Positions 37,274 to 47,300 of a stretch of DNA of 64,000 nucleotides are shown piece after piece. Every line of letters begins with the position of its first letter. The stretch's first letter is position 1. The DNA lies in assembly GCA_015501605.1 (NCBI GenBank), contig JADNRZ010000014.1, forward strand, positions 434,001-498,000, read 5' to 3'. Source of the DNA: Panaeolus papilionaceus. Lineage: Eukaryota > Basidiomycota > Agaricomycetes > Agaricales. Under the pieces are notes generated by a model, which made no database searches, was not told the DNA's origin, and worked only from the letters and a program-made list of their open reading frames with translations. The position numbers and the translations under genes were made by a program.

Positions 37274-38635
37274 TAAATCTGTATTGCTGTACCTCTTCTT
37301 GCGTTGTGATGACAAGTTTTGGAAGACGGAAAAATATTGGAACATAGATGTTCGAACTGAGGACGGGTAGGGCAAACTTGATGAGCTGGTTGGTCGAATC
37401 TCAATTGATTATTAATGTCCTCAATAAAATACGACCTAATGACCTCTAAGAATAGGCACTTGACCCTCAGAATGCTTCGATATATCCGATAATTCAAGTG
37501 ATTCCACTCAAGCGAGGTCCAGCAGCTGGCAGGAGATCCGGTAGAAGCAATTCGACGAAGGCATGAGAAGAGCGGAAAGGGGCGGTATGGTGCTCGTATG
37601 TGTGCACTGAAGTGCACATTGATTTGTGAGGGGATTTTATATGTTCATCTTGTCAGCTAAGCTTTTGTGGCGTTCCTCTTTTCCAGGATGCAGAGATCAT
37701 TTTAGCTTAATTGATGGTTCAACTTTCTACTTTTATTCACTAAGTTCATCAAAATGATCCAGTCTGTTCCACTCATACTTTCAAATGAAGATGACATGTG
37801 TAATTTGGATGAATATGTGAGAGAGAAATTGTGATGCACGCCCGACGTTTTGCAGTATTCAAGGCTGCGAAGGGCCACTGGCGGTTCAATATAGCGTTCA
37901 GAACGAATCGTTTTGAGTCTCATCTTAAAATAGCGTTCATTTTTCTTCGAAGCGGTAAATAAATACTGTTTACATGTGTGGGCATCTTACAATCCTTGAC
38001 TCGTTTGGGCTCGTTGATGGTTTGAGACCAAGGGCCGATCAGCGGCATCTTCCGTATTTCAGGTCTTCAGGTCCAAAAGAAATGGCAATTAAGAACAAAC
38101 AAAGGGTCCAATTGTTGTTGAATTCAACTGAGCTTTTGAATTGAACAACAACCTTGACACAAATTTTATAGTGTTCGTTGCTTTTCTTCTTTGACAGCTT
38201 GACCCTTGATTTTGAATAGATCTTGTCTTGGAGGCTATAGCTCGAGCGAATATGGATAATGGAACTGCTCTTCTCGTATTCAACTGTAACCCTCCTTGAT
38301 GAACCACGAACAGGAACAGTCATACCAGTCACGGTTGGGTCATGGCGCCCACTGTGAGTGGCTGTCCGAATAACCAGAGTATGTATGAAGTTCGGTGACC
38401 TGAATACCCACAAAGGAGGCTGTCTTCGCTGGTAGTCATGCCCGACAAGAAATGGTCAAGATTAGATTGGGCGATGGACTTTGAGTCTTTGACAGTTCAT
38501 GCGCTCATTATAGTAGACGCCATCTCCATCATCTTCCCATACACATCTCACCCCAGCGCCGACCGGATACAGCGCAAACAGTTTGTGTGTTCTTCAGAGC
38601 ATCATGTAAGCGAATAAGACCTGCATAATGTAGGG
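37274..38635. other. Gene-less interval between divergent CE15 and membrane-protein genes
   Basis: This is shared upstream DNA of two divergently transcribed genes. A minus-strand frame at 38,039-38,413 (about 124 codons) has no recognisable domain and ends in low-complexity Lys/Ser sequence, so I do not call it. Confidence 0.4.
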
Positions 38636-38649
38636 GTATATATATACAC
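38636..38649 (+). promoter_or_regulatory. TATA box of the DUF6534-like gene
   Basis: The run gtatatatatacac lies about 60-70 bases before the ATG at 38,708, the usual TATA distance. Confidence 0.55.
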
Positions 38650-38707
38650 GGTGTGCCATGCCTCGAACTTTTAGGTCGCTCAACTCGTCCACAAGTCCTC
38701 ACCGCCA

Positions 38708-40041
38708 ATGTCGCAAAACGATTTCCTTGCTGGGTGAGTTATCGCTCCCATCGAACCTTCGTTAGGGCGTTGCGACTAACAATTCTTTAGAATTAAGCTC
38801 AATTTAATTGGGACATATGCTAACCTAATGATATACTCCTTGGAGCTGTTCGGTCTTTACTTCTACTGCAGAAGTGAAAGGTCGAAGCGCGATTGGAAGG
38901 CTTTTCATGCTGTCCTTGCAGCAAGCATCGTATCCGACACTCTTGGTACTATGGTACAGTGCGGAATGGCATATCTCAATGTGGGTCCCGACGACTGAAA
39001 AGGATGGGCATACTAACAACAGTACTTTTTGTGGCAGATTACAGTATTAGCAAGTCGGTATCATTTTTCCAATTCTCCCCGACGTAATATTAACCCACTA
39101 TCTGTCTAATAGGTAGCGGGGGTACCTTTCCAAAGGCCTGGATTAAATTCTTCCTCATCTGGATTGCAACAAATATGATCAGCGCTTTCAACTTCCAATC
39201 CTTCATGTGCTATAGATATTTGCGTCTGTAAGTGAAGATATTTCATTTACGCTAGTAATCTTCTGAGACACCATCACATAGGTCTGGAAATCGCATCGTA
39301 TCTGGCTTCATCATACTTTGTATTTTAACCTCAGTAAGGTCGTTTATCCTTTCTCAAGGTTCCATGAAGGTTAGATGGATCTCTGCACAGATGGCTGCTA
39401 CTCTCCGTGCCCTAGCATTCGGCGATAGTCTGCTGACTACCATCTTTATTCCGGATCGTGTTGAGTCGTCGAGTGCGAAATACATCCTGTGAGAAATTCA
39501 CCTGAATCGATGGTACTTCATATTGACGCGATGCCTAGCATCGTTCTGGCAACGGCAATGGCCACCGATGTGCTAATAACGGGGGCCCTCGTTCACCACC
39601 TCTACAGAACAAAAGGTAAACAAGCCGCAGCGCACACGAACAGGTGTGTTCCTTCTTGCATCGTTCCCAGCCCACACTCACATATCTGGTGCGGTTAGAT
39701 TAATCTCAAGACTCCACATCCACTTCATAAAAACGGGGTCTATTCCTTGTTTGTTTGCGACCACTATTTTGGTGCTTTACATTGCCTGCAGCAACGCAGG
39801 CGTTTCTGTTGCATTTGCCCTCTGTCTGGGTCGAGTGTACACCTCCACCATGTTATTCACCTTGTTATTCCGTAGCAGGGTTGCGCAGGACAGAACTCTG
39901 CGTCCGAGTGTTATCAATTTTTCTCGGACGGAAACAACCCCAACATCCATCGCTCTCCCAGAGGTCACGTCGTCCCCAATTATTTATGCCCAACCTCCGG
40001 ACAAAACGCGTTTTGATTCCGAGCATCCAGATCAAGTCTGA
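38708..40041 (+). CDS. DUF6534-like multi-span membrane protein
   Basis: Seven exons (38,708-38,733, 38,791-38,980, 39,023-39,057, 39,117-39,227, 39,282-39,488, 39,539-39,643, 39,699-40,041) join in frame to 338 residues with about seven hydrophobic segments. The C-terminal third, DVLITGALVHHLYRTKGK, then a TNRLISRLHIHFIKTGSIPC segment and LGRVYTSTMLFTLLFRSR, matches the pattern of the fungal DUF6534 domain. That family is expanded in Agaricomycetes and its function is unknown. The acceptor of exon 4 was placed at 39,116, because splicing four bases earlier creates a stop. The apparent donor at 39,334 was rejected as the intron would be only about 25 bases. The hydrophilic Thr/Ser/Pro tail is probably cytosolic. 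Confidence 0.75.
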
Positions 40042-41399
40042 TGCGACTGTATTGATTGTGAGCTTGCATTTATACCTCGTTTAATAGTTGCCTCAAGTGG
40101 TTTCGATTTCTCAATGTCTTCCTATTCAGGTATTGACTTTGGCTGGATGCTCATTCAATTGGTCATCTGGGTCTCCACGCCACCGGCCAGCCGCCCAATA
40201 AAATTGTATCGGTTTTCAGCCACCTTGTCAGATGGTACGCTCAAGTTTTCATCCTACTATCATCGGTCACCACTCGGGTCGTGTCACCACTCGGGTAATT
40301 TTGGTAATTTGCAGATATCTCGCTCAATTTTGCAAATTATAATCTGAGGATTTAAATCTGGGTAGATTCAAGAAGAATACACCAGGATCTGTACTTAGAT
40401 ATGGAAAAATATAGAAACGAGGAGTGTAATAATTTGCAGACTGAATTGTGACTCTCAAAAAGTCACGAAAAATGGGTGTTATTTTCCAGATCCCGTCCGA
40501 TGTTGTGCTCATATTCCCAAGAAATCCGGCCTGAAACTCATGGTAGTAGATTACTATATCCCTACCAAATATTAGGCTGCCTCGAAGCTATCTGCATTTA
40601 CGAGCGAGGAAATACTTATCGCGTAGACATGAAATCTGGCATCAGTTTCTGCCAAACTGACCTTTTCCACCACAGTGACGTTTCGTGACAGCAAAACCCG
40701 AGTGGTGGCATTTTCGACTAGAATCCACCGGAAACACTCCGTGGCTCGATCTGCCCCATTTTTCTTCATTTAAAAATCATATTCATACAGAAAAATAAAA
40801 GTTTTACCGATATACCAAGTCTCAATACTAGGGGATCAGAGGAAAATATTCCAGACACCGAGAAGTGGGATTCTACCCGACTGGTGACCGATGATAGTAC
40901 CATTTTGATGAGCGTGCCTTTTTCTGCAGTGCTCTTCAATCAGAAGCGACATTGTACATGGAGTTTTTGTTTCTCCGCTCGGACGTTTAACCTATTCATT
41001 TCTTTTTTTCACTGTATCACCCCCTTGGCAGCAATTGTGTACTTCTATACAAAACTCTATTCATGTATGATCATGGGTGGGGACGATATGTATTGATACC
41101 CTCCTTGGGGATTCACCACACATACACCACGTTGTGGGCGAGCGGGAATGGAGTCACACACATGCACCCAAAGTCGCTGCAAAGAATTCAATCCAAACTT
41201 TTCTTATTTATTCAGTTCACATTTTCATCAGAGCCTGCCCAGTACTTCTATCATTGATACTCTGACACTTTAGGTTTCGCGCTCTCGACGGAAAGTTAAA
41301 TCGACTTTCCCCAATCAATCTAGATCTCCCCTCTACACTATCACACAGGTGAGCTCCTGTGTGGTGATTTGCAACATAGTATGTATGATGACATTTCGA
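40042..41399. other. Gene-less interval hosting the MITE
   Basis: Apart from the 641-bp MITE-like element I see no gene. 40,900-41,399 is AT-rich 3' flank of the minus-strand chimeric gene. Confidence 0.4.
40257..40897. mobile_element. Candidate MITE with 23-bp terminal inverted repeats and TA target duplication
   Basis: The left end CTATCATCGGTCACCACTCGGGT (40,257-40,279) matches the reverse complement of the right end (40,875-40,897) with one mismatch. TA flanks both ends (40,255-40,256 and 40,898-40,899), as in Tc1/mariner-type insertions. The subterminal motif CACCACTCGGGT recurs inside the left end and, inverted, near 40,700. The 641-bp interior has no transposase frame and contains a GTGACT...AGTCAC hairpin near 40,448. 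I call it non-autonomous. Confidence 0.65.
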
Positions 41400-43214
41400 T
41401 TACATTGTAGAAGAAATGCAGACCAAACCAAATAACTCTAGCAGACACGGCGAATTATAAAGAGGCAATAAAATATCGCGAAACATGAAGAGTTCTTTTG
41501 AAAAAATAAAAGACTCGTGAGTTCGTCTATCCCCCACCAGCGATACTCCATGTTCAAGCTCCCCAGGCCACTTTCCCTGTCTCTGACCAATGTCGCCAGG
41601 TCGACGACTGTGCGACGTTTCCGCTCGTGTTGAAACCATAGGTGCACTGGTCTTCAGGTTAGGTGGAAACCAAAACGCGTGTCCGCTATCCGTGTGCTGG
41701 GGCCTTTGGCTGCCACCACCGAATCGCATCTCCGCCTCCCCAATCTCCTTCATGGCATTATTCAGCCGAGATGCGTCCTCTGAAAACATGGTTGTGAGGA
41801 CAGGGTCGCGTTCAGGCGTAGCGCCCTTCCACGAACTCTTCCCCTGGCGTTTACTTCCAGCGTTCTCCCTGAGATCCAAGATTGGTCCGTCGTCGGGAAG
41901 ATAACTTCGTATTGATACGTCGTCTGGTACTTCCTCGATGGTTACAGGTCGTTTCTTGATCCGTGCTGTGGTGCTCGAGACATTGGAGTGGGATTCCTTC
42001 GGCCCTGTGGACGATGATGAGGCTGGGGTTTTGTAAGAGTCTGAACGGCGGCGTTCATCTGAGGGCCTCTGAGACTGGAATACCCCCGTTGGATGGCTGG
42101 TTGTGTGACTAATGCTATTTGAGGCCAATACCCCACCTTCCACGGGTGCCTGTCCTGATAGGCTGCGCGTTTGTGTTGTGATTGAGTAAGTTGGCGGTTT
42201 GCCACGAGCCCACCGACGTGCACTGCGCTCCTTGGCAAGCTCGAAGTCATATTGCTCCTTTTTGAGGCCTCTCACAGTAGCCATGGCTTTTTCGTACTCG
42301 CGCTCAAATCTTGTGCGGTCCTCCGGAGTCACGACAGCCTTCCTAAGCTGAGACGCCAGGTCCTCCTTTGCATCAACCACCATTGGCGCAAAGGCTGCGT
42401 CAATTTTTTTTGCGAGTTCTTCTTTCCAGCGTTCATGGGGTTCGTAATCTCGAGGCTCTTGTGCTCGGAGGCATGGTGCTGGGAACGACGTTTCCTGGGT
42501 CAAACCTGGGTATTTTGATGAAGGGCGGGATGAAGGGCTGGCTAGACCGCGTGAGCCACGTTGTTCGGCAAGCTCATGGTTGTACTCCTTCTTCTTGAGC
42601 GCTACAATCATGGCTATGACGTCCTTCCACTCTTCTTCAAACCTCAAACAACTCATCTGTCCTAGAGCGCCCTCTCTAAAATTAATTCCATCCGTCTCCT
42701 TTGTGAAGTTTAACAGGGACTCGAACGCTGAATCGATCCTCTTGGCGGTGTCGACTTTCCATGTCCCATCCGGCTCGTAATCGTGGGTTTCCTTCGTCTT
42801 TCCCTTGCTGTCGGAGATATGTTGGTTGCTGTTCGTTGTATGAGTCTTCTGTGCTCTGGGAATGCGAGGTACTGTGGTTTGTACTGGCTCCCTACTATCA
42901 CCGCGACGGGCGCTGCGTTCTTTGTCGAGCTCGACCTCATATTGCTCCCACTTGAGACCTTTGATTGCGGTCATGTCGCGCCTATACTCGCGCTCAAACC
43001 TTTGGCGGTCTTCCTGGCTTACGGCACCTCTCAGCTTGTTTATGTGATCCCGTTTTGCGTTATCCTCCCTGGACTTGAACGCTGCGTCGACCTTCTTCAT
43101 GAGCTCCGCCTTCCATTGTCGGTCTGGTTCGTACTGTGGTTCGTTGCGTTTGGAAATAGTGTAGGAGGGTGCCATCGCGTTGGGTGTTGTAGATGGAAAG
43201 CGCGCGGAGGACAT
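41400..43214 (-). CDS. Triple-repeat protein that looks like a chimera of its two neighbours
   Basis: A single uninterrupted frame of 604 codons starts at the ATG at 43,214. Residues 28-104, 146-223 and 257-334 are three copies of one charged helical domain: YEP..RWK, a basic-hydrophobic helix, then GLKKEQY.FELA.ERSARR. The third copy is closest to the single copy at residues 27-104 of the J-like gene (28,972-33,871), sharing QLRKAVVTPE and GLKKEQY. Residues 418-520 match the C-terminal part of the gene at 44,310-49,805: EEVPDD, LPDDGPILDL, KRQG, ARLNNAMKE-type and EAEMRFGGG motifs. The gene lies between these two on the same strand. The last about 35 residues (FSKELFMFRD onward) look uncharacteristic, so an unseen 3' intron is possible. 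Function unknown. Confidence 0.75.
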   Translation of the reverse strand: MSSARFPSTTPNAMAPSYTISKRNEPQYEPDRQWKAELMKKVDAAFKSREDNAKRDHINKLRGAVSQEDRQRFEREYRRDMTAIKGLKWEQYEVELDKERSARRGDSREPVQTTVPRIPRAQKTHTTNSNQHISDSKGKTKETHDYEPDGTWKVDTAKRIDSAFESLLNFTKETDGINFREGALGQMSCLRFEEEWKDVIAMIVALKKKEYNHELAEQRGSRGLASPSSRPSSKYPGLTQETSFPAPCLRAQEPRDYEPHERWKEELAKKIDAAFAPMVVDAKEDLASQLRKAVVTPEDRTRFEREYEKAMATVRGLKKEQYDFELAKERSARRWARGKPPTYSITTQTRSLSGQAPVEGGVLASNSISHTTSHPTGVFQSQRPSDERRRSDSYKTPASSSSTGPKESHSNVSSTTARIKKRPVTIEEVPDDVSIRSYLPDDGPILDLRENAGSKRQGKSSWKGATPERDPVLTTMFSEDASRLNNAMKEIGEAEMRFGGGSQRPQHTDSGHAFWFPPNLKTSAPMVSTRAETSHSRRPGDIGQRQGKWPGELEHGVSLVGDRRTHESFIFSKELFMFRDILLPLYNSPCLLELFGLVCISSTM

Positions 43215-44309
43215 GGAGGACAGGAATTATGATTGGAAAATTACACTGAATGTGTATGAGGAGGGTGATAGGTCACTTGTCGACGACAACTAGGAACAAA
43301 TCAGAAACGAGGTGGGGCAAAGCAGGAGTTAAACGCGGGCCAGAGGCACGTTTAATGGCTCTTCCTTGAGTATCATCCTTGTTATATCGCAGAGATACAC
43401 CGCCTTCTAACCTCGAAACCCAGTGAACTTGTGGGTGCAGTGGAATAAGCCCAGGTCGCATAGCCAGCTTGACAGACAAATGCATGTGTCAATTAGTGAT
43501 GATTCATGTTGTGCGAATGCCAATGATCGTGGGCGACGTTGAGCACAAACAGAGGCAGTTATCTTCATCCTTCCACCTGCCCATCTAAAAACATCTAAAG
43601 CCATCGTACAGCCTTCCTTCTAGATTTGGGATGTTCCATCTCACTCTCTGGTTTAAGTATACACTTGAGAGCGCTCCGTTTAGTCATCGTGGAAGCTTCT
43701 ATATTTTTGGCCGCCATAATGGCCAAAATGCCAGTCACTGGTCATCGCTTTGACTTTAGCAACACATGTATGCATACAGCCTTCGGGGTGATTTGAAGTC
43801 CGAACCGATTGACTCGGATTAGGCTTTGTGATTATAACTCTCCAGCGAGAGAAAATCATAGGTAAATCATTGTATATAAATTACAAAGCATGTCAAGAGC
43901 AAAAACGAAGTGCGATGATTAATCTATCAGCGTCTAAACAAGTAATCCTACAACAAGACTGAACAGACAACGAAGATTGAGTAGACACAACAAGATGAAG
44001 AAAAGGAATGCATCGTTCAAGAGTACAGATATGATGGCAAGAAAAAATAATAACAAGACTGCGGAGTTGGAAGTACAACGAGGAAGAAAGCTAGCGAACC
44101 AGAATGATCGAAGTGAGGAGGTATCCTGAAGACGAGTGATGAGGTAACTTTTGATATGGATACAGTGAATACGGAGAATTGCAGGTGACACAGAAAAAAA
44201 AGGGAATATGAAAATGGACGAAAGAGATTGTTGATATCAAAAAAGAGAATTAGAAAAAGGAATGTAAAGTTTTCGCGTGGCCCTATCGATTGATCTTATG
44301 CGATCAACC
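43215..44309. other. Gene-less interval
   Basis: Upstream DNA of the chimeric gene and 3' flank of the large gene. Short minus-strand frames (43,273-43,604 and 43,893-44,191) show no motif. The stretch 44,150-44,280 is purine-rich. Confidence 0.4.
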
Positions 44310-47300
44310 TTAAGGTTTGCCACTAACAGTGCCGGCTCTGCCCCTCCTGACACGCCCAGTTGTAGCAACTGGAGGAGCAGTCGGAGCTTGAGGCTGAGCT
44401 CTCTTCCCGCCAAACAAGGCGTCCTCCGACGCGCTCACATAACCATCACCCTTGCCCCCCATCTTCCCCATTCCCCCTGCTCCTGCACCAACACGCGAGG
44501 CTGACGATGTGGCCTGTCCCCAGATAGAACCGGTATTAGCCGCCTGAGGTTTCGCAGCAGGCACAGTGGCCTCGTTATTGAAATTAGGTGTCCAAACCGC
44601 GTGTTTTGCACCACCATTTGCTTCTGGTGCATCTTTTCCTCCACCAAAGCGTTTCTCAGCCTCTCTCATCTCCTTCAACGCATTTTGCAACCTAGCCGCG
44701 TCTACCCCAAAGAAATCAGGGAGATCGGGATCGGCGTCAAATGAAGCAGGAGGCTGCCATGCGGTTTGTCCTTGACGCTTTCCAGCCCCTCCATTAGCAC
44801 CCCCTTTGTCTCCATAACCAAATATATCATCGAACCTTCTAGGACCAATAGCTGGTTTGGGCTCTAGAATGTCGAGCACATTGTCCTTGAGATCCAGAAT
44901 TGGGCCGTTGTCGGGAAGGTGTTCTCCTGTCGACGACTCGGCATCATCGTCTGGGACAACTTCGACGGTCACAGATGGTTTGGATCCATTCTTCGCCGTG
45001 ATTTTCCTGGAACGCAACTTCTTGGTGTTCACGGGCGACGATGAGAGAATCGGGGTTGCCTCCGGTATAGGGATGTCCTCATCAGGTCTAGGGAATGAAA
45101 TCGTAGCTCCCCAATTCGATGCACCTTTACGCTGGAATGGAACGGATGATCCCATCGCAGACTCTGATTCGCGCCGCAGTCGCTGGGCCCCAGTCATTGG
45201 CTTGTTTCCAAAATCATCGTTCTGACTTGATTGAGGGAACCAGGCTTGAGCACCGTTATCCCCCTGCCGATCTTCATCCTCCCCTCCATCATCAAAGGAC
45301 CCAGGAACGCGAGGGTCCTTCCCACCACCACCACCAGTCCCTCCTCCAAAAACACTCCACGCCGGTGGCTTAGCTGGGGCAGCAGAAGCACCAAAGGCTT
45401 TCACGGTGCTGTCACCGCCATTACCAGCATTGAGGCCTCCCGCACGCATTTTACCCAAGAAATTGGCGCTTCCTGGCATAGGCGTTGTTCGATCTTGAAG
45501 ATGAGCAGGCAACTTGGCAGCTGGACGAGGGGTAGAGGTTACGTCATCCCAGTTCCCAGTCGCCGTGGTCGGGCTAACGCCAAAGAGTGAATTGGCACCA
45601 GCTTGAGAGGCACCCAAGACAGAGTTTTTCCTACCCCTCGCGATAGGAACAGATTTTCCCCAGCCTGAAGGGGCAGGAGGAGCAGGTGGCGAAGGAGTCT
45701 CAGGATCAGCCTCGGCCTGTGGCTCTTCTTCAACCTCTGGTGCCTCAGGCTCGGCTTTTTCAGGAGCAACATGACCAGCATTTACCGCTTTCTTCGCAGC
45801 TGCTGCTCGTTGCTTTTTGTTCAGCTTCTTGCCAGCTGCAGTCGTAGCAGGCATCTGCTTCGCCTTTTCCTCTGCCTCCTTCTCCAACCTCTCCTTCTCC
45901 TCCCTCTCTCGCTGCTCTCGCTCCTCGCGTTCCTTCGCCTCCCTTTCTTCCTTTTCCTTCTTCTCCCTGACAAGTCTCTCCTGCTCTGCTTTCTTCTCCT
46001 TCTCTTCTCGCTCCTTTTCTAACCTCCTTTCTTTAGCGGTCATTGGTTTCTTTTTTGCAGGTGGAGCTGGTGCTGCCGCCGCAGCTGGAGGTGGTGGTGG
46101 AGGCGCCGGTTCTTTCGGTTTCTCCTTTTCAGTATCCGTCATCCTGCTCGCACTTTGGAATCCATGTTCATCACCACTCAAGTCCCAACCCATGAAAGCT
46201 CCTCCTGCTGTTGTCGCCTTTCCTTTCCCAGCTGAAGCAGCAGACGGCTTCCCAATCGCACTCTGACCTAGACGGGAAGCAGGAGCTCCCCACGCTGCCC
46301 ATGCTGGTGTAGCTGCCTGTGCCTCCTCCTCCTCACTCTCAGATGACGAGGTCAATCTCGCGTCATCATCATCTTTGGCATGGTTAACTTGAGCCCACAC
46401 TCCAGCTCCAGAACCGAACGCAGAGGCGGATGAGCCAGAAGCAGTCGTTTTGGTGACAATAGCAGGTGCTGACGCCTGAGTTGACCCAGACCCTCCAAGG
46501 CGCAAAGCGAAATCTCTGTTGAGCGAACCAGCAGTTGTCGTACTCTGTGAAAGAGCAGACGGGTGTGGTGTAACAGACTCGTTCGCGCCAATAGACACGC
46601 TTCCCTTCCGCCCTCGTGCCCATCCCCCCACACCTCCAAATAGACCCTTTGCACGTTTCTGCGCATCCTCCGTCTCAGGATCTGTATCATGACTGCTCTC
46701 GTGCCCTTGCGCAGCACCACCGAGCCTGTTGAGAACCCCACCCAGCCCGAATCGCGTGCGTGATTGTGATCGCTCGGGAGGCTGCTGCTGCTGTAACTGT
46801 GCGACCGTTGAGTTTTGGTTCCCGAGATTGGCAGTAGAAGGCGCAGGGGTGGTGCTAGGGGCAGGAACAAGCTTGCTCGTCGTGTTCGTGACAGTTCCGC
46901 CTCGCTTCCTCATCACCCACCCGCTGGCAGCGGCTAGCGGTGTCCCTGTGTTGGTCCTGTCAGGTACGCCGGTATCCTTAACACCTGCGGCTCTGGACAA
47001 TAGATCACGCTGCTGCATAGAAATTGAGGGTGTTGGCGCAGGAGGTGGAACTTGGACCATAGCGCCATGCATTGATCCGGCAAGGCTCGTAACTGAGGGG
47101 TTCTGAGATGCCCAAGGCGAGATATTGGCATTTGAAGCTGCTCCTCCAACGTTGGCGTACTCAAATTGGAACCCTTCCATGCCAACCAGGTTCGCGAGAA
47201 CCTGACTTGCGTCCTCAAAGGGATTGGGAGCGGGATGATGCATAGGTGTTGGTGCTCCGAAGTTGTGGAAAGGGTTGGAGGTCATCGAGAGTGTCGACAT

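Noticed and set aside
38039..38413. 124-codon minus-strand frame
   Set aside because: Ends in low-complexity Lys/Ser sequence and has no domain; it could be chance in AT-rich promoter DNA.
39334..39358. Intron gtaagg...caag in the DUF6534-like gene
   Set aside because: At about 25 bases it is shorter than any plausible spliceosomal intron, and reading through keeps the frame and the membrane segment.
45771..46266. Plus-strand Ser/Leu/Phe-rich frames
   Set aside because: Antisense shadow of the coiled-coil segment of the large minus-strand gene.
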